In this document: positions 1 through 12,911 of the stretch, one piece after another
Layout: every line of letters starts with the position of its first letter
How positions within the stretch are numbered: the first letter of the stretch is position 1
DNA from: Nansenia antarctica
Lineage: Eukaryota > Chordata > Actinopteri > Argentiniformes > Microstomatidae
Direction: 5' to 3'
DNA: 64,000 bases
Assembly: GCA_963989245.1 (NCBI GenBank)
Contig: OZ022346.1
Location: forward strand, 45,482,058-45,546,057
Translations under genes and position numbers: made by a program
The notes under the pieces: model-generated
Told to the model about the DNA's origin: nothing
What the model saw: the letters and a program-made list of their open reading frames with translations, nothing else
Databases searched by the model: none

Positions 1-1974
1 TTAACAAGCATAATGGCACAGAGAATGCAGAGATGTGTATATATACAAAGCCTATGGTTGAAATATATGTTATTATTATTATTACTTTATTATTACATAA
101 CAGCTATTTGAAGCAAACTATGGAAAATGTATAACTGAGTAGTGAAATACTCAGAAATAGTGAAATACATTCTTAGAAATGTCTACCGTGTCATGATTAC
201 TTGATGAACACACACACTGTGACACATTGGTCACACGCGCGGGCACACACGCGCGCACGCGCGAAACACACACACAACACACAGTTTCAGATCTACTAAC
301 GGGTCTTCGTTGTCATCGTTGTCATCGCGAATCATAGCGAATCATAGCGCTACCTATGGCCGGAAAGGGCTGAACCTATGACCGGATCTGGTAGGGTCGG
401 AAAAACCTCGCGGGTCGGAAATTCCGGTACTTACACCTGCCCGGCCGAAAGCGCTAATGTCCAATAAAAATGTCACCAATGACATTTTACCAAGGAAGTT
501 TACAAGATGGAGAGGTGGTTGTTGCCACCATCTGGGTATGGAAGAATTGTCTTTATTTTTTAATTAAAAAAAATATTTTAAAAAAATGTTTTCCCTCCAC
601 TCACATTCAGAATTTAAAAACAGAGGACGGGAAATGTTAAACCTGTACGGTCAGATTTCTGTTGAACTGTTAAAAGAACATGAGAGGGTGATGTAATTTT
701 GTTTCTTTTCTTGAATCATTTTCTATTCTAATCTGTCATATGTAAGATGAAAGCTCCCCAAGTTCACTGGCTATTTCTTTTTCTTTTCTTTTTTATTAGT
801 TTTTTTTGTTTTACTTTACTTAATATAAAAAAGAAAAAAATACTTTGGTCATAGGAACTGAGTTGACTGTGATATGTTGAATGTAATGACGATTGTTGTA
901 ACCAGTGACCTTTGACAATAAAAAGAAACATTTAAAAAAAAAAAAAATTTTAAAACAGCAGCATCCGCATACTCAAAACTGTGCAGAAATCTGTGTTTTT
1001 ATTGCACAAGCTTTCAGCATCATGACCTTCTTCAGGTATACCCCTTTTTTCATTCCATTTGAATCTCTTCAGCTCCAGCACCACAGCTAAATCTGATTAC
1101 GGATGAGTGGTGGTATTTTCACTATTTTGACCTGCACTCACATTTAAAATAGACAGGCCTCAGTCACACAGAAGGCTACAACATCTAACCTTGCAGTATG
1201 TGGAGAATTGTCCAGAAGTGAAGTTTCTTCCTTTAGTCATCCAAATATGGTTAACCAGTGCTTCAAACCCCCCTATTCTATTTTGTTGCGTTTGAACTAA
1301 TCAATGTACAGGCACATTTCTGATCATCTACTGCATGCCAATGCAATAATGAACACTAGATATTCCCTGGCTTTAGATATGCCCTTACTGTGTTGACTGT
1401 TGAATAGAGGAATTAACAAAGACCAATGCATGCTTTATTACAACATGATGCAATAACCATTTTCAAGTTCCTAGAAAGAATTAAAAAAGACAGCATGGAA
1501 AATCTTTCTATCTATACATTTATGATACAATAGGAATTTATAAGATTAAATTGTTAATTTGTTCATTTGGATTTATTACATTTATGGTCTGGGACAATCA
1601 GTCACATGCTGTTGAATCGGCCTAATATGACTGTGATATTAACTTATAAAGAACAGTTGTGGGAAAAAATGTCTATGCTTTAGTCAGTAATTGTTGTAAA
1701 GGGGCCTTTGAATTAAATTCAATTATGTTACAATCCATTTTAGTGGTAGAAGATATACCTTGTTACTGTATCATATCTTTGCAATTGACATACAATATAA
1801 GTACTATCATAAGCCTACACTGACTGGCCATCAATTAATAAAGTCTTGTTATGGAATATGCACATATTCAGAGATACTGTGACGTGATGGACTGGACATT
1901 GTTCTCTGTAACTTGTTATTCAATTCACAGGGAGTAATTAGAGAATAAATCATTGAGGTCAAATGTATTCATAA
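1..1974. other. No gene recognised (left flank)
   Basis: I find no open coding exon I can support here. Visible features are a CA/CG-rich simple stretch at about 205-285, A/T-rich runs at 540-600 and 780-840, and a plus-strand AATAAA near 918 followed by an A-run at about 932-947. The last could be the 3' end of a gene lying to the left or an old retrocopy tail; the sequence does not decide. Confidence 0.5.
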
Positions 1975-2554
1975 GAGCCAAAACTTTATTCAACACAAGT
2001 TGACTCTAATCAAGTACAGTACAATCAACTATATTTACAGGGAACTTTCAGATCTCAGTCATTGTGGGTCCACATGGTCAAAGAAGAGAGAGTGAACAGT
2101 ACCTCATGGAAATGTGTCAAACCTTCCTCACTTGAAATTAGTTTAACAGGCATCCTACTCTGCATAAACACTTACTTTGGTGGCCAAGGAACCCTACAGA
2201 GCAAATACTGTATATATTCCCCTCTGCCCATATAAAAAAGGATGACAAAAGTATTGGGCCACAACTCCTTCACATCGCTTCTTTTCTTTTTAACAGCATT
2301 AGTGTCTGAAAAGTGTCATAAAAACACACCATTCAATATATCCTTAGATCTATCAAATCAATATAGTATCAGAGAGAAAGTGCTCTCTGAATATTTCCCT
2401 TACGGAGGTGATTTCAAACCCATTTGATCATTTGGGATACAGTCATTCTGCTGCAGCAGTGGTAACTGGCACCATAGTCCCATTTTTGGAGAGGATCTTC
2501 GGCAAAGCACCATTGGAAATTAAATGACAGTTAATTTGTGTGCCTTTCAACACA
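1975..2554 (-). other. atp23: Probable atp23 3' untranslated region
   Basis: This is the region directly downstream of the atp23 stop codon. A minus-strand AATAAA (read as tttatt at 1985-1990) is the best candidate polyadenylation signal, giving a 3' UTR of about 0.57 kb. No other coding exon is seen. The end point is an inference from the signal only. Confidence 0.4.
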
Positions 2555-4215
2555 TTAAAGGTTTGCGTAATATCGATCTCGGTTTTGAAAATCTCTGTAG
2601 GCAAACTTGGCATCCTTCTTGCTGTGTGGGATCCGGCCGAAAGGCGCATGGTCGTTGAAGCAGGTGTCAAACACCTCATCCACCACTTTCTCCGCTTCCT
2701 CTCGGCTCACTTTCCTCACAGCTAGGATCGAGCGTAAAGCACGTCCACGAACACATTTCTGATGGGAAGGGGAAGAGTGTCACTGCAAATACCAATAGTT
2801 TTGATTCATATACATGCTTAGTTTCACTAGTTAAGAATGCTATTTTGTTTACAGTGAATTCATTCATACCTGTTGGTGTTCCTTGATGCCAAAGTTGAAC
2901 CTGGACAGTTCATTGTTGAAGGAGCAATCCCCACTGAGATTAGCTGCTCGAATCTGAAAAATAAAGAGCCCAAAGAGATTTTTTTTTTTTTTTAAATGGC
3001 CTGCTTCAAAATACACCTGATCACTGAGGTACCTGTTGTCATGCCAACATGGCCACTTACACCACTCCTATGCTTTTAAATCCAAGTGGGGGGAGTGCAA
3101 AAGCTCTCACCTCAAGAAAAGGGGTGGATAATTGCAGGTTAAGTCTCACCTCTGAGCATGCCAAATGTTTGAAGTTGTTGAACCAGTCCACATGTGCCCG
3201 GCAGTGGTCAAAGGCATGGATAAGCTCATGTGTGACCACTCTGGTCATGTGGGACTGCTGGTGAATATTATTCTGACACAGAACAATCTGAAATCAAGGA
3301 CAGTGTCATTAGAGTTCTGGCAGCTAATAGGCCTACATTTCTATTTTCATGATCCCCTGTGACAAAGGTGAATCAAGGACAAAGTGAATTTGGTGGTAGC
3401 TAATTGCCTTACTTGAGATGAGGTTGCATCAAAACCGCCACTGACAGTCCCATCACAGTCTTCACAGGAGAAATGTCTGTCTTTTAACACTGCACTGAAG
3501 GTACAGGAGGATAAACTGTCATATTTCACATACTGATTATGACAATGACACTTCTGAATACTGGGTATATTGTCAGTCTCACAACAACAGATAGTAGCAG
3601 TCTTATGTAGTTCTAATGACAGTGTCATACTCAGGATGAGTGCATTCTCACAGTAGACCTGAATTTGTTTTACAATTACAGTATGAAACCAGGCAACCAT
3701 ATAGGAACAAGTTACATCTGCAACTCAGTAATGTATTTGTAAGTGCATGAATTATTGTGATTGATAATACATGAACATTAAGTTAGGTCACTTACCACCC
3801 TGAACTTTTCATGGCTCCAAGGAGAAGTTTTGCATATGGACCTGAAAGATGCACATCACAAGACAACTCCATGCATTTATTTGTAGAAATAAGTCAGCTG
3901 CTTGCTAGCTATTATTAGCCTAATTAACGTCATTGTACAACTATACGGAAAACATAACAGCAAAATAGGTTACAGCTGGTATCAACATGTGCTGTTGCCG
4001 AATGCAAATGAATGGAGGATGACCGTTATTCTGACAGCTAGCATAGCATAGAGAGCTAGCTTACTTGTTTCCGTGGCGAATTGTAGCATGACCTGACACT
4101 TGTGATTGAAAGTAAGCAGGCTTTCTGCTATGGATCCCTTCGCATATTTGCCCGTATTCCTATCCGGGAATAGGTTATATCCATAGTCCTCCTCCTGCTG
4201 TTTACTCTGATCCAT
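2555..4215 (-). CDS. atp23: ATP23 mitochondrial inner membrane protease homolog (peptidase M76)
   Basis: Six coding exons join in frame to 705 nt (234 codons plus stop): 4065-4215, 3796-3841, 3413-3494, 3150-3287, 2870-2953 and 2555-2758, all with GT-AG ends. The family is a metalloprotease of the mitochondrial intermembrane space; the yeast member matures Atp6 and helps F0 assembly. The zinc site HELIH is at residues 113-117, followed by AFDHCRAHVDW. A cysteine pair (SCEDC) lies upstream in the conserved RHFSCEDC..VSGGFDA block, and the protein ends NRDRYYANL. Length is close to the human protein (about 246). The start at 4215 is the first in-frame ATG of exon 1, whose N-terminus is poorly conserved as is usual for the family. 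The gene is head-to-head with rpap3. No lesion is seen. Identity is secure; the exact 5' UTR is not visible. Confidence 0.95.
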
Positions 4216-5422
4216 TGAACGGACGGTGTGTGCGTCTCTAGAATAGCCACCTTTGCTCGCTAGCAGCCAGCTTGCAGACTGTGGAGACGAGAGGTCATTC
4301 TCTGTTGTTTTTCAGACCACGTGGTAAACCGGAGTTGAAAGGTCACACGCTGATTGTATTACAATACTGATCTGTGGAACTTCTGCGTCGTACGGCTAGT
4401 CAACACAAAACACAGGTGATTTTTATAATTTAAAAAAAAAAATGTTTCGTGAGATTTTACATTGTTTAGGCATGCGCGCGCGCACCTGTGCACGTCGAGG
4501 AAAACGCAAAGACTGCGGGTACCAGGGTTGCCAGATGGGATTGTCAATTTCCAGCCTGACCACAGTCTAAAAACCGCTAAATCCACCAAAACCCAATTAT
4601 TGTCAGAAAACCAGGTGCCCATCTCCTGCCCCTAAACTGTATGTCTGTTGCCAATGATGTTTGTAATATATATATATATTAAAAAAAAAAAAACTGCACA
4701 TTGTATATAGCTACTAGGCTGTGTGTTTTAACTTAACGCATTTTGAAACGTTCAGGCACTTACATTTTGATACCGCCTAATATAAATGCTATTTATCCAG
4801 CAGCCCAACCTGCCCAAATGCTTTTTTCCGGCCCAGTGTGATCAAAGGTAGCCCATTCGGCGGAACCACGCCCCATCTGGCAACCCTGGCTGGTCCATTG
4901 CTGTCATGGCGCCGAGCACAAACACAAGATGCTAGTCTGGTGACTTGGAACAGCTAGCTATTGATTGCAAGTCATTCATGAAAGTATTAACATAACTCAT
5001 TTTGGACGCAAGAGACAGGTATTTAAAGACTAGTATGATCTCGCTAGTCATTCAGCAGTCTGAATTGTGTTTGAGTTGCTGGTTGCTGGTTGCTGCTCGC
5101 AAGATATTATAAGATGTATCTGACGTTGGTTAGCTATAGCTCAGTATGCATGCATGGCAACTTTGCATTGAAGTCGTTTTGCTAGGAGCTTAGCTTTGTC
5201 TGCACAACATTAACAATTGCTCTTGTTAGTAGAGTCATGACTTATGCTGGAATATCTGTCACTTTACTTGTTGCCACTAGTAGCTAAATCAGTCAAATGA
5301 CTGTTCTGTGCGAGTTCAACTAGCTAGTAGTTGTGAGCCAGTTAGCTAACCAAAACGGGTTGTGTTGACAGTTGATTGTAGTGTAATAATCTACTCTAAC
5401 TCTATGCCTTTACAGGGCAAGC
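4216..5422. promoter_or_regulatory. Shared head-to-head upstream region of atp23 and rpap3
   Basis: The two start codons are divergent and 1.2 kb apart, so this interval must hold both promoters and the rpap3 5' leader. The first rpap3 coding exon starts at an acceptor (5415/5416) seven bases before the ATG, so there is at least one upstream noncoding exon. A possible donor is GACAG/gtattt at 5017/5018. No clear TATA box is seen. A small MITE occupies 4523-4888. Confidence 0.45.
4523..4888. mobile_element. hAT-type MITE with CAGGGTTGCCAGAT termini
   Basis: A 366-bp element begins CAGGGTTGCCAGATGGG and ends with its inverted complement, CCCATCTGGCAACCCTG. The flanking 8-mers GCGGGTAC (4515-4522) and GCTGGTCC (4889-4896) match at 6 of 8 positions, consistent with an old 8-bp target duplication as made by hAT transposases. 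There is no coding capacity. It sits inside the atp23/rpap3 intergenic region. Confidence 0.7.
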
Positions 5423-8400
5423 ATGTCTGGGGGAAATAAAGCCATTGAATTGCAACTGCAAATGCGACAGAACGCAGAGGACCTGCACACCTACATGAGA
5501 GAACTTGACAGCTGGGAGACTGACATCAAGAAGAAAGACGAACAGCTAAGAACAGGAGACTTTGGCGAGAGTCAAGTATGTTAGAGCTATCTGCAATTCG
5601 TTTAAAGTATAATGTGCATGTCAATTGTCCATTGCAGCTTTTGCAAGTCTGTCTTGACCCATTGTGTACAGTACAGTGTGTTATTTTACATTAGATGATT
5701 TCATAAATGGTCTTTTAACACAGGCTGTGCTGTACATTAAAACTGTTCCTCCCTGTCTTTGTTTCAGAAGAACGTCCCACCTGTGCGAAATAAGGACTAC
5801 AAAAAGAAGAGAGAGACAAAGAAATCCACAGACAATAAAGAAAAGACTGAACCAAAGCAAGCATCCAGGATAAAGGCCTTTGATTACCAGTCATGGGATA
5901 AATTTGATGTGGTAATGTACTGTTTGTAACTTGAATTGGTAGTTAATGAACTCTTAATTGGTGTTATCTTATATTATATTAGTACTCGATGAAAACAAGC
6001 CGTTTAAATAATACTACCGCATTCTTTAAAACGAAACATTGTACTGAACTTTAGTTTTTTGTTAAGGACAAGGCTTTGGAGTCTGTGGATAAAGAGGATA
6101 GTGCCGCTGAGTCGAATGACTCTGATTCAGAGGAGGCAGGAGGCCTACTTGTTGACCAAGCGAGATCCCTTGCTGAGAAAGAGAAAGTAAGCTTTAGCTG
6201 TATTAGAACTCAAATAACTGTATGGAGAGTGATGTGATTCTCTGAAACCACCCTGCTACATGTTGGTCTTCATTGTTACTGTAGCAACTATTGCCATGTC
6301 ATTCTAAATATTATATTTATATCGAAATAATTAGGAGCTGCAACATTGGAGCTGCCACCTTATGTCAAGGTTTTCACATTTGTCGAGTACTTTTTTTTAT
6401 GCAATACCTTTTTTTCCAGGGCAATGAGTTCTTTAAAAAAGGACAGTATGATGAAGCCATTGAATGTTACACCAGAGGCATGAGTGCAGATCCTCACAAC
6501 CCCATTCTGCCCACAAATCGAGCCGCCTGCTTCTTCAGACTCAAAAAGTAAGCCGCTGTCCGTCTGTTTTCTTTGAAAGTGGCTCCTAAAACAAGTCCAA
6601 AACTGTTAAATGTTCCTCTGTGCATGATTGATATGTGAATGTTCAAATCCTGTGTATCTCTGGTAGGTTTGCTGTCGCTGAGTCTGACTGCAACTTGGCT
6701 GTCGCTCTGGACAGTAACTACTTCAAAGCATTTGCACGAAGAGGGGCCGCTCGCGTCGCCCTGCAAAATTACGATTCTGCCTTAGAAGGTGAGGAGATTA
6801 TTGACTAAGTTAGTACATAATCAAACATCTGGGTCAATTACCTTTTGTCGTATTTACATGTAATGATTATCTAATAACTGTATTTAATTCAGTGGTACAT
6901 GTTATGCTTCGTCTCTGCTACATTACTAGATTATGAAATGGTTCTCAAGCTGGATCCAGAGAACTTGGAGGCACAGAATGAAGTGAAGAAAGTGAAAGAG
7001 GTACTGTAATACCGGGTTTGGCATGAGATGTTGGCTGTTATGCCTCTTTGTAGTCCTCTCTGATGTTCCTCTCTCTTCCTCTGTAGGTCCTCGCCAGTCA
7101 GGGTAGCAGAGAACCCACCCGGGAGGCTGCAGCAGTGCCGCCCCCTGAGGTGGACATCGAGCAACAGAAGCTGATGGAGGAACAGCAGAAAAGACAGGAG
7201 GCGGTGGTGCAGAAAGACAGGGTATGGCCCCCCCAGCACTTGTGACGGTTACCACGGACGGTGACCCTCCAAGACATGTAGCTCTGAAGTCAAAATACAG
7301 CCGTAGGATGACCAACAATCGTTTTTTCAAACGCATCTCTTGGTTATTAAACCACCGTACTAAACTGTCTTGACTCTTTCAGGGGAACGCGTACTTCAAA
7401 GAGGGAAAGTACGAGGCGGCTGTCGATTGCTACACCAGAGGCATGGAGGCAGACAGTATCAACGTGCTCCTGCCTGCTAATCGAGCCATGGCCTACCTGA
7501 AGCTGCAGAGGTAAGCAGCAGGGAAGGGAAGTCAAACTCTGTTTAGAAAACAAACAAACCCAAAAAAACGCTGCATGGTTTGTATGTGCAGCATACGCGT
7601 CCTCCCATCCTGCTTCATTCTTTCCTCAGGTATAAAGAGGCGGAGGAGGACTGCGGTACAGCCATAGCCCTGGACAGCACCTACTCTAAGGCCTTCGCCC
7701 GTAGGGGAACAGCCAGGGCCGCCTTGGGTCTGCTCACTCAGGCTAAAGAAGGTATGGTCAGGGTTCCCACGGGTCCTTGAAATCCTTGATCAAGGTCTTA
7801 AAAGTTTTTGAAAATAGACATGTGTTTTTTAAAATAGACCTGGGTCATTGAAAGTGCTTGATATTCAAAATATATGTATTCCAAAATGTTTTACTTAGCT
7901 CGTCAACTAGTAAATAAGTCTCTGTGTTGCTTAACTTGACACATATTTCACAATATCTTTTTTTGCTGTGCTGTGGTAGAGAAGGCAAGAGACCATCGAG
8001 TGTTCACACATTCAAGCCTCTCTTTTAGTTGTCTGTGAGCGGATAGATCCTATTATATGAATTCTCATCTAGTTCTGTCTCAAACTATGCCGTGTTGGGT
8101 CCTTGAATTTGAGGGAATTGAGTCTTGAAAGACCTTGAAAGGTGCTTGAATTTGATGTTTCAGAAGGTGTGGGAACCCTGTACACAGACCTCCAAGATGA
8201 GCTAGAGTTGCATGATATACAAGGGGAACACTAAGCAACATGTCAGAAACCATTATGTTTAAGATAGGCTTGATGTTAGTGTAAAGTTTGCATCTGTCTA
8301 GTCAACTCTAAATCCTATACATGTCAGGAATGTATATCATTTTGTGTTTCATTGTTTCTCTGGTAGATTTTGATGAGGTTCTGAAGCTGGAACCGGGAAA

Positions 8401-10386
8401 CAAGCTGGCATTGAATGAGCTGAAGAAAATCACCATTGTATGTATTGACTCGCGTGTCTTAATGTTTTTTAAATTGTGTAAATGTGCTCCTAAAGAAGTT
8501 ATGTAAGGGGGGACCGGAATGGTTACAACAACACCACGCATTCGTGATGACAAAAAAGAACCGCCGGGGTTCTTTTAGTCAACATGTCATTGATGCAGCC
8601 TCTCATGTAGGACATGGGCACCAGCGGTCTGCTGGCGACAGAGGAGCACGCGCTGAGGAGAACAGTCGAGTCTATAAGCAAACCGCTCCATCTACAGTCA
8701 ACCGTGAGTCACACGTTGTGCGTCCAAACAAAAGGAAACGGTCTTGTTTTTCCTCAAGCTGTCTTTTATGTTTACATCCAACATGTTCAGTTATGAAAAC
8801 GGAGTGAATTCGTTGTTTTTTCAGAAGCCTTGGAGGAGAGTGGTGATTGAAGAGGTGGGTGGGAAGGTCCTGGTGGCGGAGGAGGAGCTCTCGTGGGTAT
8901 CGGCCACAGCGTCCGTCCCCAGCGTCAGACCCCAGAAGACCTCCACCACAGACATCTTGAGAGAGGGTCAAGGTGAGGCCTCGCCACTCTCTACTTCCCC
9001 CAGCGCCAAGATCCTGAAGATCGAAGAGATTTCAGACGCCCCTTCACAGCCGTCTGTCAGGTAAGGGATACTGTCTTGTTGTTCAACCCGAGCCCAATTG
9101 CTGTTATTCTTTTGTTGATCCGTGTTTCTAGGAAATTGTGGCATATGTGATTTTTGGGTTGTTGTTGTTGAAACATTCTTTCATTTGCACCACGGATGAT
9201 GTCTATTTCTAGACTCCTCAGTGGTCCAGATGGGGATGGTGTGAGAGGACAGATAGGGAAACACAGACAGGAGCGCGTCAGTGATGCAACAGAGACGCCC
9301 GCCACACCGTCCTCAGCAGAGTCGGAGGCCGTGCCTCCTCCCCCCCCCAGCAGCTTCCAGCTCGAGTCTGACCTTAGGAAGATTGGAAATCGCCCTGAAC
9401 TGATCTACAAGTATCTGAGGGTAGGTGACGGAAAGCTTCACTAACAGAAGATTATTATTATTATTCACTTAAAAGTTGGTGATTGCATCCTTGATAAACA
9501 CTTATTGAAAGGTGTGGTCATCGAGCTTAAAGCAGACGTCGACACAGACGTCACGTTTCGATAGCTACAGTATGATGCAGCTGCACTCAGAATTATGATA
9601 GTTCTATGGTATGCGTCGTGGATTGACTAGAAATACAGATGAGAATTTAGTTTTGGTAAACTTCCCCTTTTTAATATGAAAAATCAACAAACCACCATCA
9701 TATATATATTTTCTTTGTTTGCGCCTGTGTGTTCTGTTTTAGCAAATCAAGCCTCAGGCTTACACAAAGATCTTCCAGAGCTCCTTGGAACCAGACGTTC
9801 TCAATCAGATTCTAAGGACATTACAAAGTTTCTTCATCACGTAAGTACTCCTGATCTATTGTAGATGTCACCAATAGCTCATATAAGAGTTATTAGTTAA
9901 ACAAGTTAAGCATGCTACTGCATGTTGGTACACTGGTACGTTGGTACACATTTCAAATGTGTCCTATCCAACTGATTGCCATGATGCTGTCAACTCTACT
10001 GCAGGAGCGAAGAGCCAGCAGTGGTTCTGGAGGTCCTCCAGAGTCTGGCCAGCGTAAGGAGGTTCGACATGGCTGTCATGTTCATGTCGACCACTGAGAA
10101 GAAAGGTGCCTTTTCTTTTCAGAAAAAAATAATTCTTATCTTGCATGTTTGTATATTGAACAATGATTGTTTTATCTTTGACGTCACATTATTGACTCAT
10201 TAAAACAAAAGAAAGGTGAGGTCATTTGTCAAGATAATGAAGATGTGACATTTTCAACTGCATGAATTTAACATGTTGCATTGCTTCCCCCCCCCAACAG
10301 TTTTACAAAACTTATTTGACTTTCTTCGCCGATCTGGCTTGGAGGACGTCTCAGTTGGAGCCTTACAGAAGAAATACGGAGTGTGA
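5423..10386 (+). CDS. rpap3: RNA polymerase II-associated protein 3 (R2TP co-chaperone subunit)
   Basis: Sixteen coding exons join in frame to 2016 nt (671 codons plus stop): 5423-5575, 5768-5911, 6067-6186, 6420-6547, 6667-6788, 6930-7000, 7087-7221, 7383-7510, 7630-7751, 8367-8437, 8611-8703, 8825-9060, 9213-9420, 9743-9840, 10005-10105 and 10301-10386. RPAP3 links HSP90/HSP70 to the RUVBL1/2-PIH1D1 R2TP complex, which assembles RNA polymerase II, snoRNPs and PIKKs in the cytoplasm. Two TPR modules cover about residues 140-255 and 292-400 (each with a GN.(F/Y)FK.G.Y..A..CYTRGM first helix pair and a KAFARRG(A/T)AR helix), and the RPAP3 C-terminal RUVBL-binding domain covers about 545-665. 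An acidic, Ser-rich linker lies at about 105-125. Length is close to human (665). The ATG at 5423 gives MSGGNKAIELQLQMRQNAEDL. No lesion is seen. Confidence 0.96.
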
Positions 10387-10409
10387 CACTGACATCTCAT
10401 AGCGACCTA

Positions 10410-10928
10410 CAGTACAGGCCAAAAGTTTGGACACACCTTCTCATTCAATGCGTTTCCTTTATTTTCATGACTATTTGGTACATTGTAGATTCTCACTGAA
10501 GGCATCAAAACTATGAATGAACACATAGGAATTATGTATTTAACAATAAAGTGTGAAATAAAGTCCATTCCATTCCATTCCAAATATGTCTTATATTTTA
10601 GATTCCTCAAAGTAGCCACCCTTTGCTTTTTTGTTGTTAATAATAATATTAAATATAATATGTGTTAATAATAATATGTTATTATATATATATATTTAAT
10701 ATTATTATAATATATTTTATTAACAACAACAAAAAAATATTTTATTAACAACAAAAAAGCAAAGAGACATATTTAGAGTTATTTCACACTTTTTTGTTAA
10801 GTACATCATTCCACATGTGTTCATTCATAGTTTTGATGCCTTCAGTGAGAATCTACAATGTAAATAGTCATGAAAATAAAGGAAACACATTGAATGAGAA
10901 GGTGTGTCCAAACTTTTGGCCTGTACTG
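10410..10928. mobile_element. Tc1/mariner-type MITE in the rpap3 3' UTR
   Basis: A 519-bp palindromic element with long terminal inverted repeats of about 200 bp. Its outer ends read CAGTACAGGCCAAAAGTTTG and the complement, and it is bounded by TA dinucleotides at 10408-10409 and 10929-10930, the Tc1/mariner target signature. It starts 24 bp after the rpap3 stop, so it lies in the 3' UTR or just beyond. No transposase is present. The centre is AT-rich. Confidence 0.85.
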
Positions 10929-10930
10929 TA

Positions 10931-11438
10931 AGTTAAACATAACAACCGACTAGACCACTGAGAACTGAATCCGCTTTTGACACTGGCCAGTCAATAGAAG
11001 TGGTATTTTTGATTGCTCAATTATATGTTTCTCATCCCAAAAAAATGATGCTGTATGTATCCAACAGGACATCAAATTAGTTGGGCTGCCATATTGGTTG
11101 CTCTATTATAACATTTGATGTATGTGACAGAATATTTCTATGGCTTAAAATGTGAATAAGTAGAGCTTCTGACCAGTGTGAGACTTTTGAAACGTTCTTC
11201 CATCTTAGCAACAGCTACAGTTAAACAGCGATCCTTACTATGCATGATGGGTAAAACCTGATGTTCACATTTTGTGCCCGTACATGGCCACACTGAATGG
11301 TCATTTCTTCAAATATGCATCTACTGTATGTGTCTCAGAAAACCTGGAGAGCTGAAACGCTAATAAATACATCTTTTTGTTGTACATCTTTGTTTTTGCT
11401 CTTGGTAAAAGAAAATAGACTCCTGAATATGAAGATGT
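10931..11438 (+). other. rpap3 3' flank with candidate polyadenylation signal
   Basis: No coding exon is seen. A plus-strand AATAAA lies at 11362-11367 and could end the rpap3 transcript; another AATAAA lies earlier inside the MITE (about 10545). Which one is used cannot be told from sequence. Confidence 0.35.
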
Positions 11439-11444
11439 AACTAT

Positions 11445-12534
11445 CAAATCAAATCAAATGTTATTTGTATAGCGCATTTCTTACAAGATGCAACTCAATG
11501 CGCTTCACACAATGAACATTTTCAGTCAATCAGTCACTCAATCAATCAATACTGACAGAGCCGCAAGCAGGCAAAAGTAAAAACCTGTACACTATGTAGC
11601 CAGGAAAATTCCCTTGCAGCCCTCTACACACAGCCAAGCAAGCACAGACCACAGAGGCCCCGCACAAGGACGGCCAAGCAGGTGCCCCGGCGGCGGAACA
11701 GACCAGGCACACAGGGCAGCCGGGGGCCCCCAAGGGGAGGCCAAGGACCAACCGGCGCAAAGCAAGCAAGCAAGGGCGAAAAACCTGTACACCATGTATC
11801 CAGGAAAAGTTTCTTGCATATTATCGGCGTACACACTGTCCATAAATGTAGTGTTATATCTGCATCGTTCTGCATCCAGCATGGGCACAGGTCCTGCCAA
11901 AAGAGAATCTTAAGCACAGTTATGATGCAACAACACAATAAAGATGACAGCAATACAACCTGATGATGGTCCTGGTACACCCTTGTACCGGTTCCAGTAC
12001 TGCTCTAGGTGCTACTGGGAGCTGACAGTGCCTCATCAGCACCCGGGTCCTTTTTCCGGTCAACACAAATCTCAAAACACGAGTATGGTGTAATGGCCTA
12101 GTGATCCTAGTTCTATAATGTCCAATGTCTCCCAAAAGGCGACATTGAATAAGTAGGTTTTGAGGTCTCGCTTAAAAATTTCCTGAGTTTTAGACAACCT
12201 CAGGCCCTCAGGTAGGGTGTTCCACAATCTAGGAGCATATATGCTAAAAGCTGATCCTCCAAATCTCTTTGTCCTAGCCTCTGGCACTATTAAAAGTTCC
12301 GTGCCACTAGACCTTAGGGGTCTAGCTGGTGTGTATCTTATGAGCATGTCCACCATGTAATTGGGTGCATCGCAGTGGAGTGATTTATAGACTAGTAAAA
12401 GGATCTTAAAGTCTATTCTATAACTGACAGGGAGCCAGTGTAGTGATCTCAAGACAGGTGTGATGTGCACTCTTCGTTTGGTCCTAGTAAGGACACGAGC
12501 AGCAGCATTCTGAACCATTTGTAGTCTATAAATC
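11445..12534 (-). mobile_element. 5'-truncated L2-type LINE with intact 3' end
   Basis: The minus-strand reading frame at 12072-12536 encodes the C-terminal end of a fish L2-type reverse transcriptase (MVQNAAARVLTRTKRR, LRSLHWLPVSYRIDFKILLL, then LWNTLPEGLR). A 3' UTR follows, ending in a (TTTGA)n-type tail near 11445-11465. AACTAT is duplicated at 11439-11444 and 12535-12540, supporting insertion by target-primed reverse transcription. The element interrupts a 60-bp tandem repeat: a part-unit lies on its left and the array on its right. Confidence 0.8.
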
Positions 12535-12536
12535 AA

Positions 12537-12812
12537 CTATGCCCCTCTGTTTTAAGAAGCTTTATCTCATATTCATACCTGAATATAAAGATATAACTAT
12601 GCCCCTCTGTTTTAAGAAGCTTTATCTCATATTCATACCTGAATATAAAGATATAACTATGCCCCTCTGTTTTAAGAAGCTTTATCTCATATTCATACCT
12701 GAATATAAAGATATAACTATGCCCCTCTGTATTAAGAAGCTTCATCTCATATTCATACCTGAATATATAACTATGCCCCTCTGTATTAAGAAGCTTCATC
12801 TCATATTCATAC
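12537..12812. repeat. 60-bp minisatellite, about 4.7 units
   Basis: Units starting at 12537, 12597, 12657, 12717 and 12771 begin CTATGCCCCTCTGTTTTAAG. The first three are identical 60-mers; the fourth is 54 bp after a 6-bp deletion, and the last is cut at 42 bp. Because 60 is divisible by 3, both strands carry repeated open frames; these are by-products, not genes. A related part-unit is at about 11420-11444. Confidence 0.9.
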
Positions 12813-12911
12813 ATCAGAAGAATGAGGAGACATGGGGACGTTGGCTCAGTCTTTATTGAGGTTAGCTGTAAGTGCAGATAGAGAGGGATATGGCAAGATT
12901 ATTTTGCATGT

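Noticed and set aside
12539..12859. Open frame of 106 codons with a repeated 20-residue peptide
   Set aside because: It follows from a 60-bp tandem repeat, and the opposite strand is equally open; no start context, domain or splice support.
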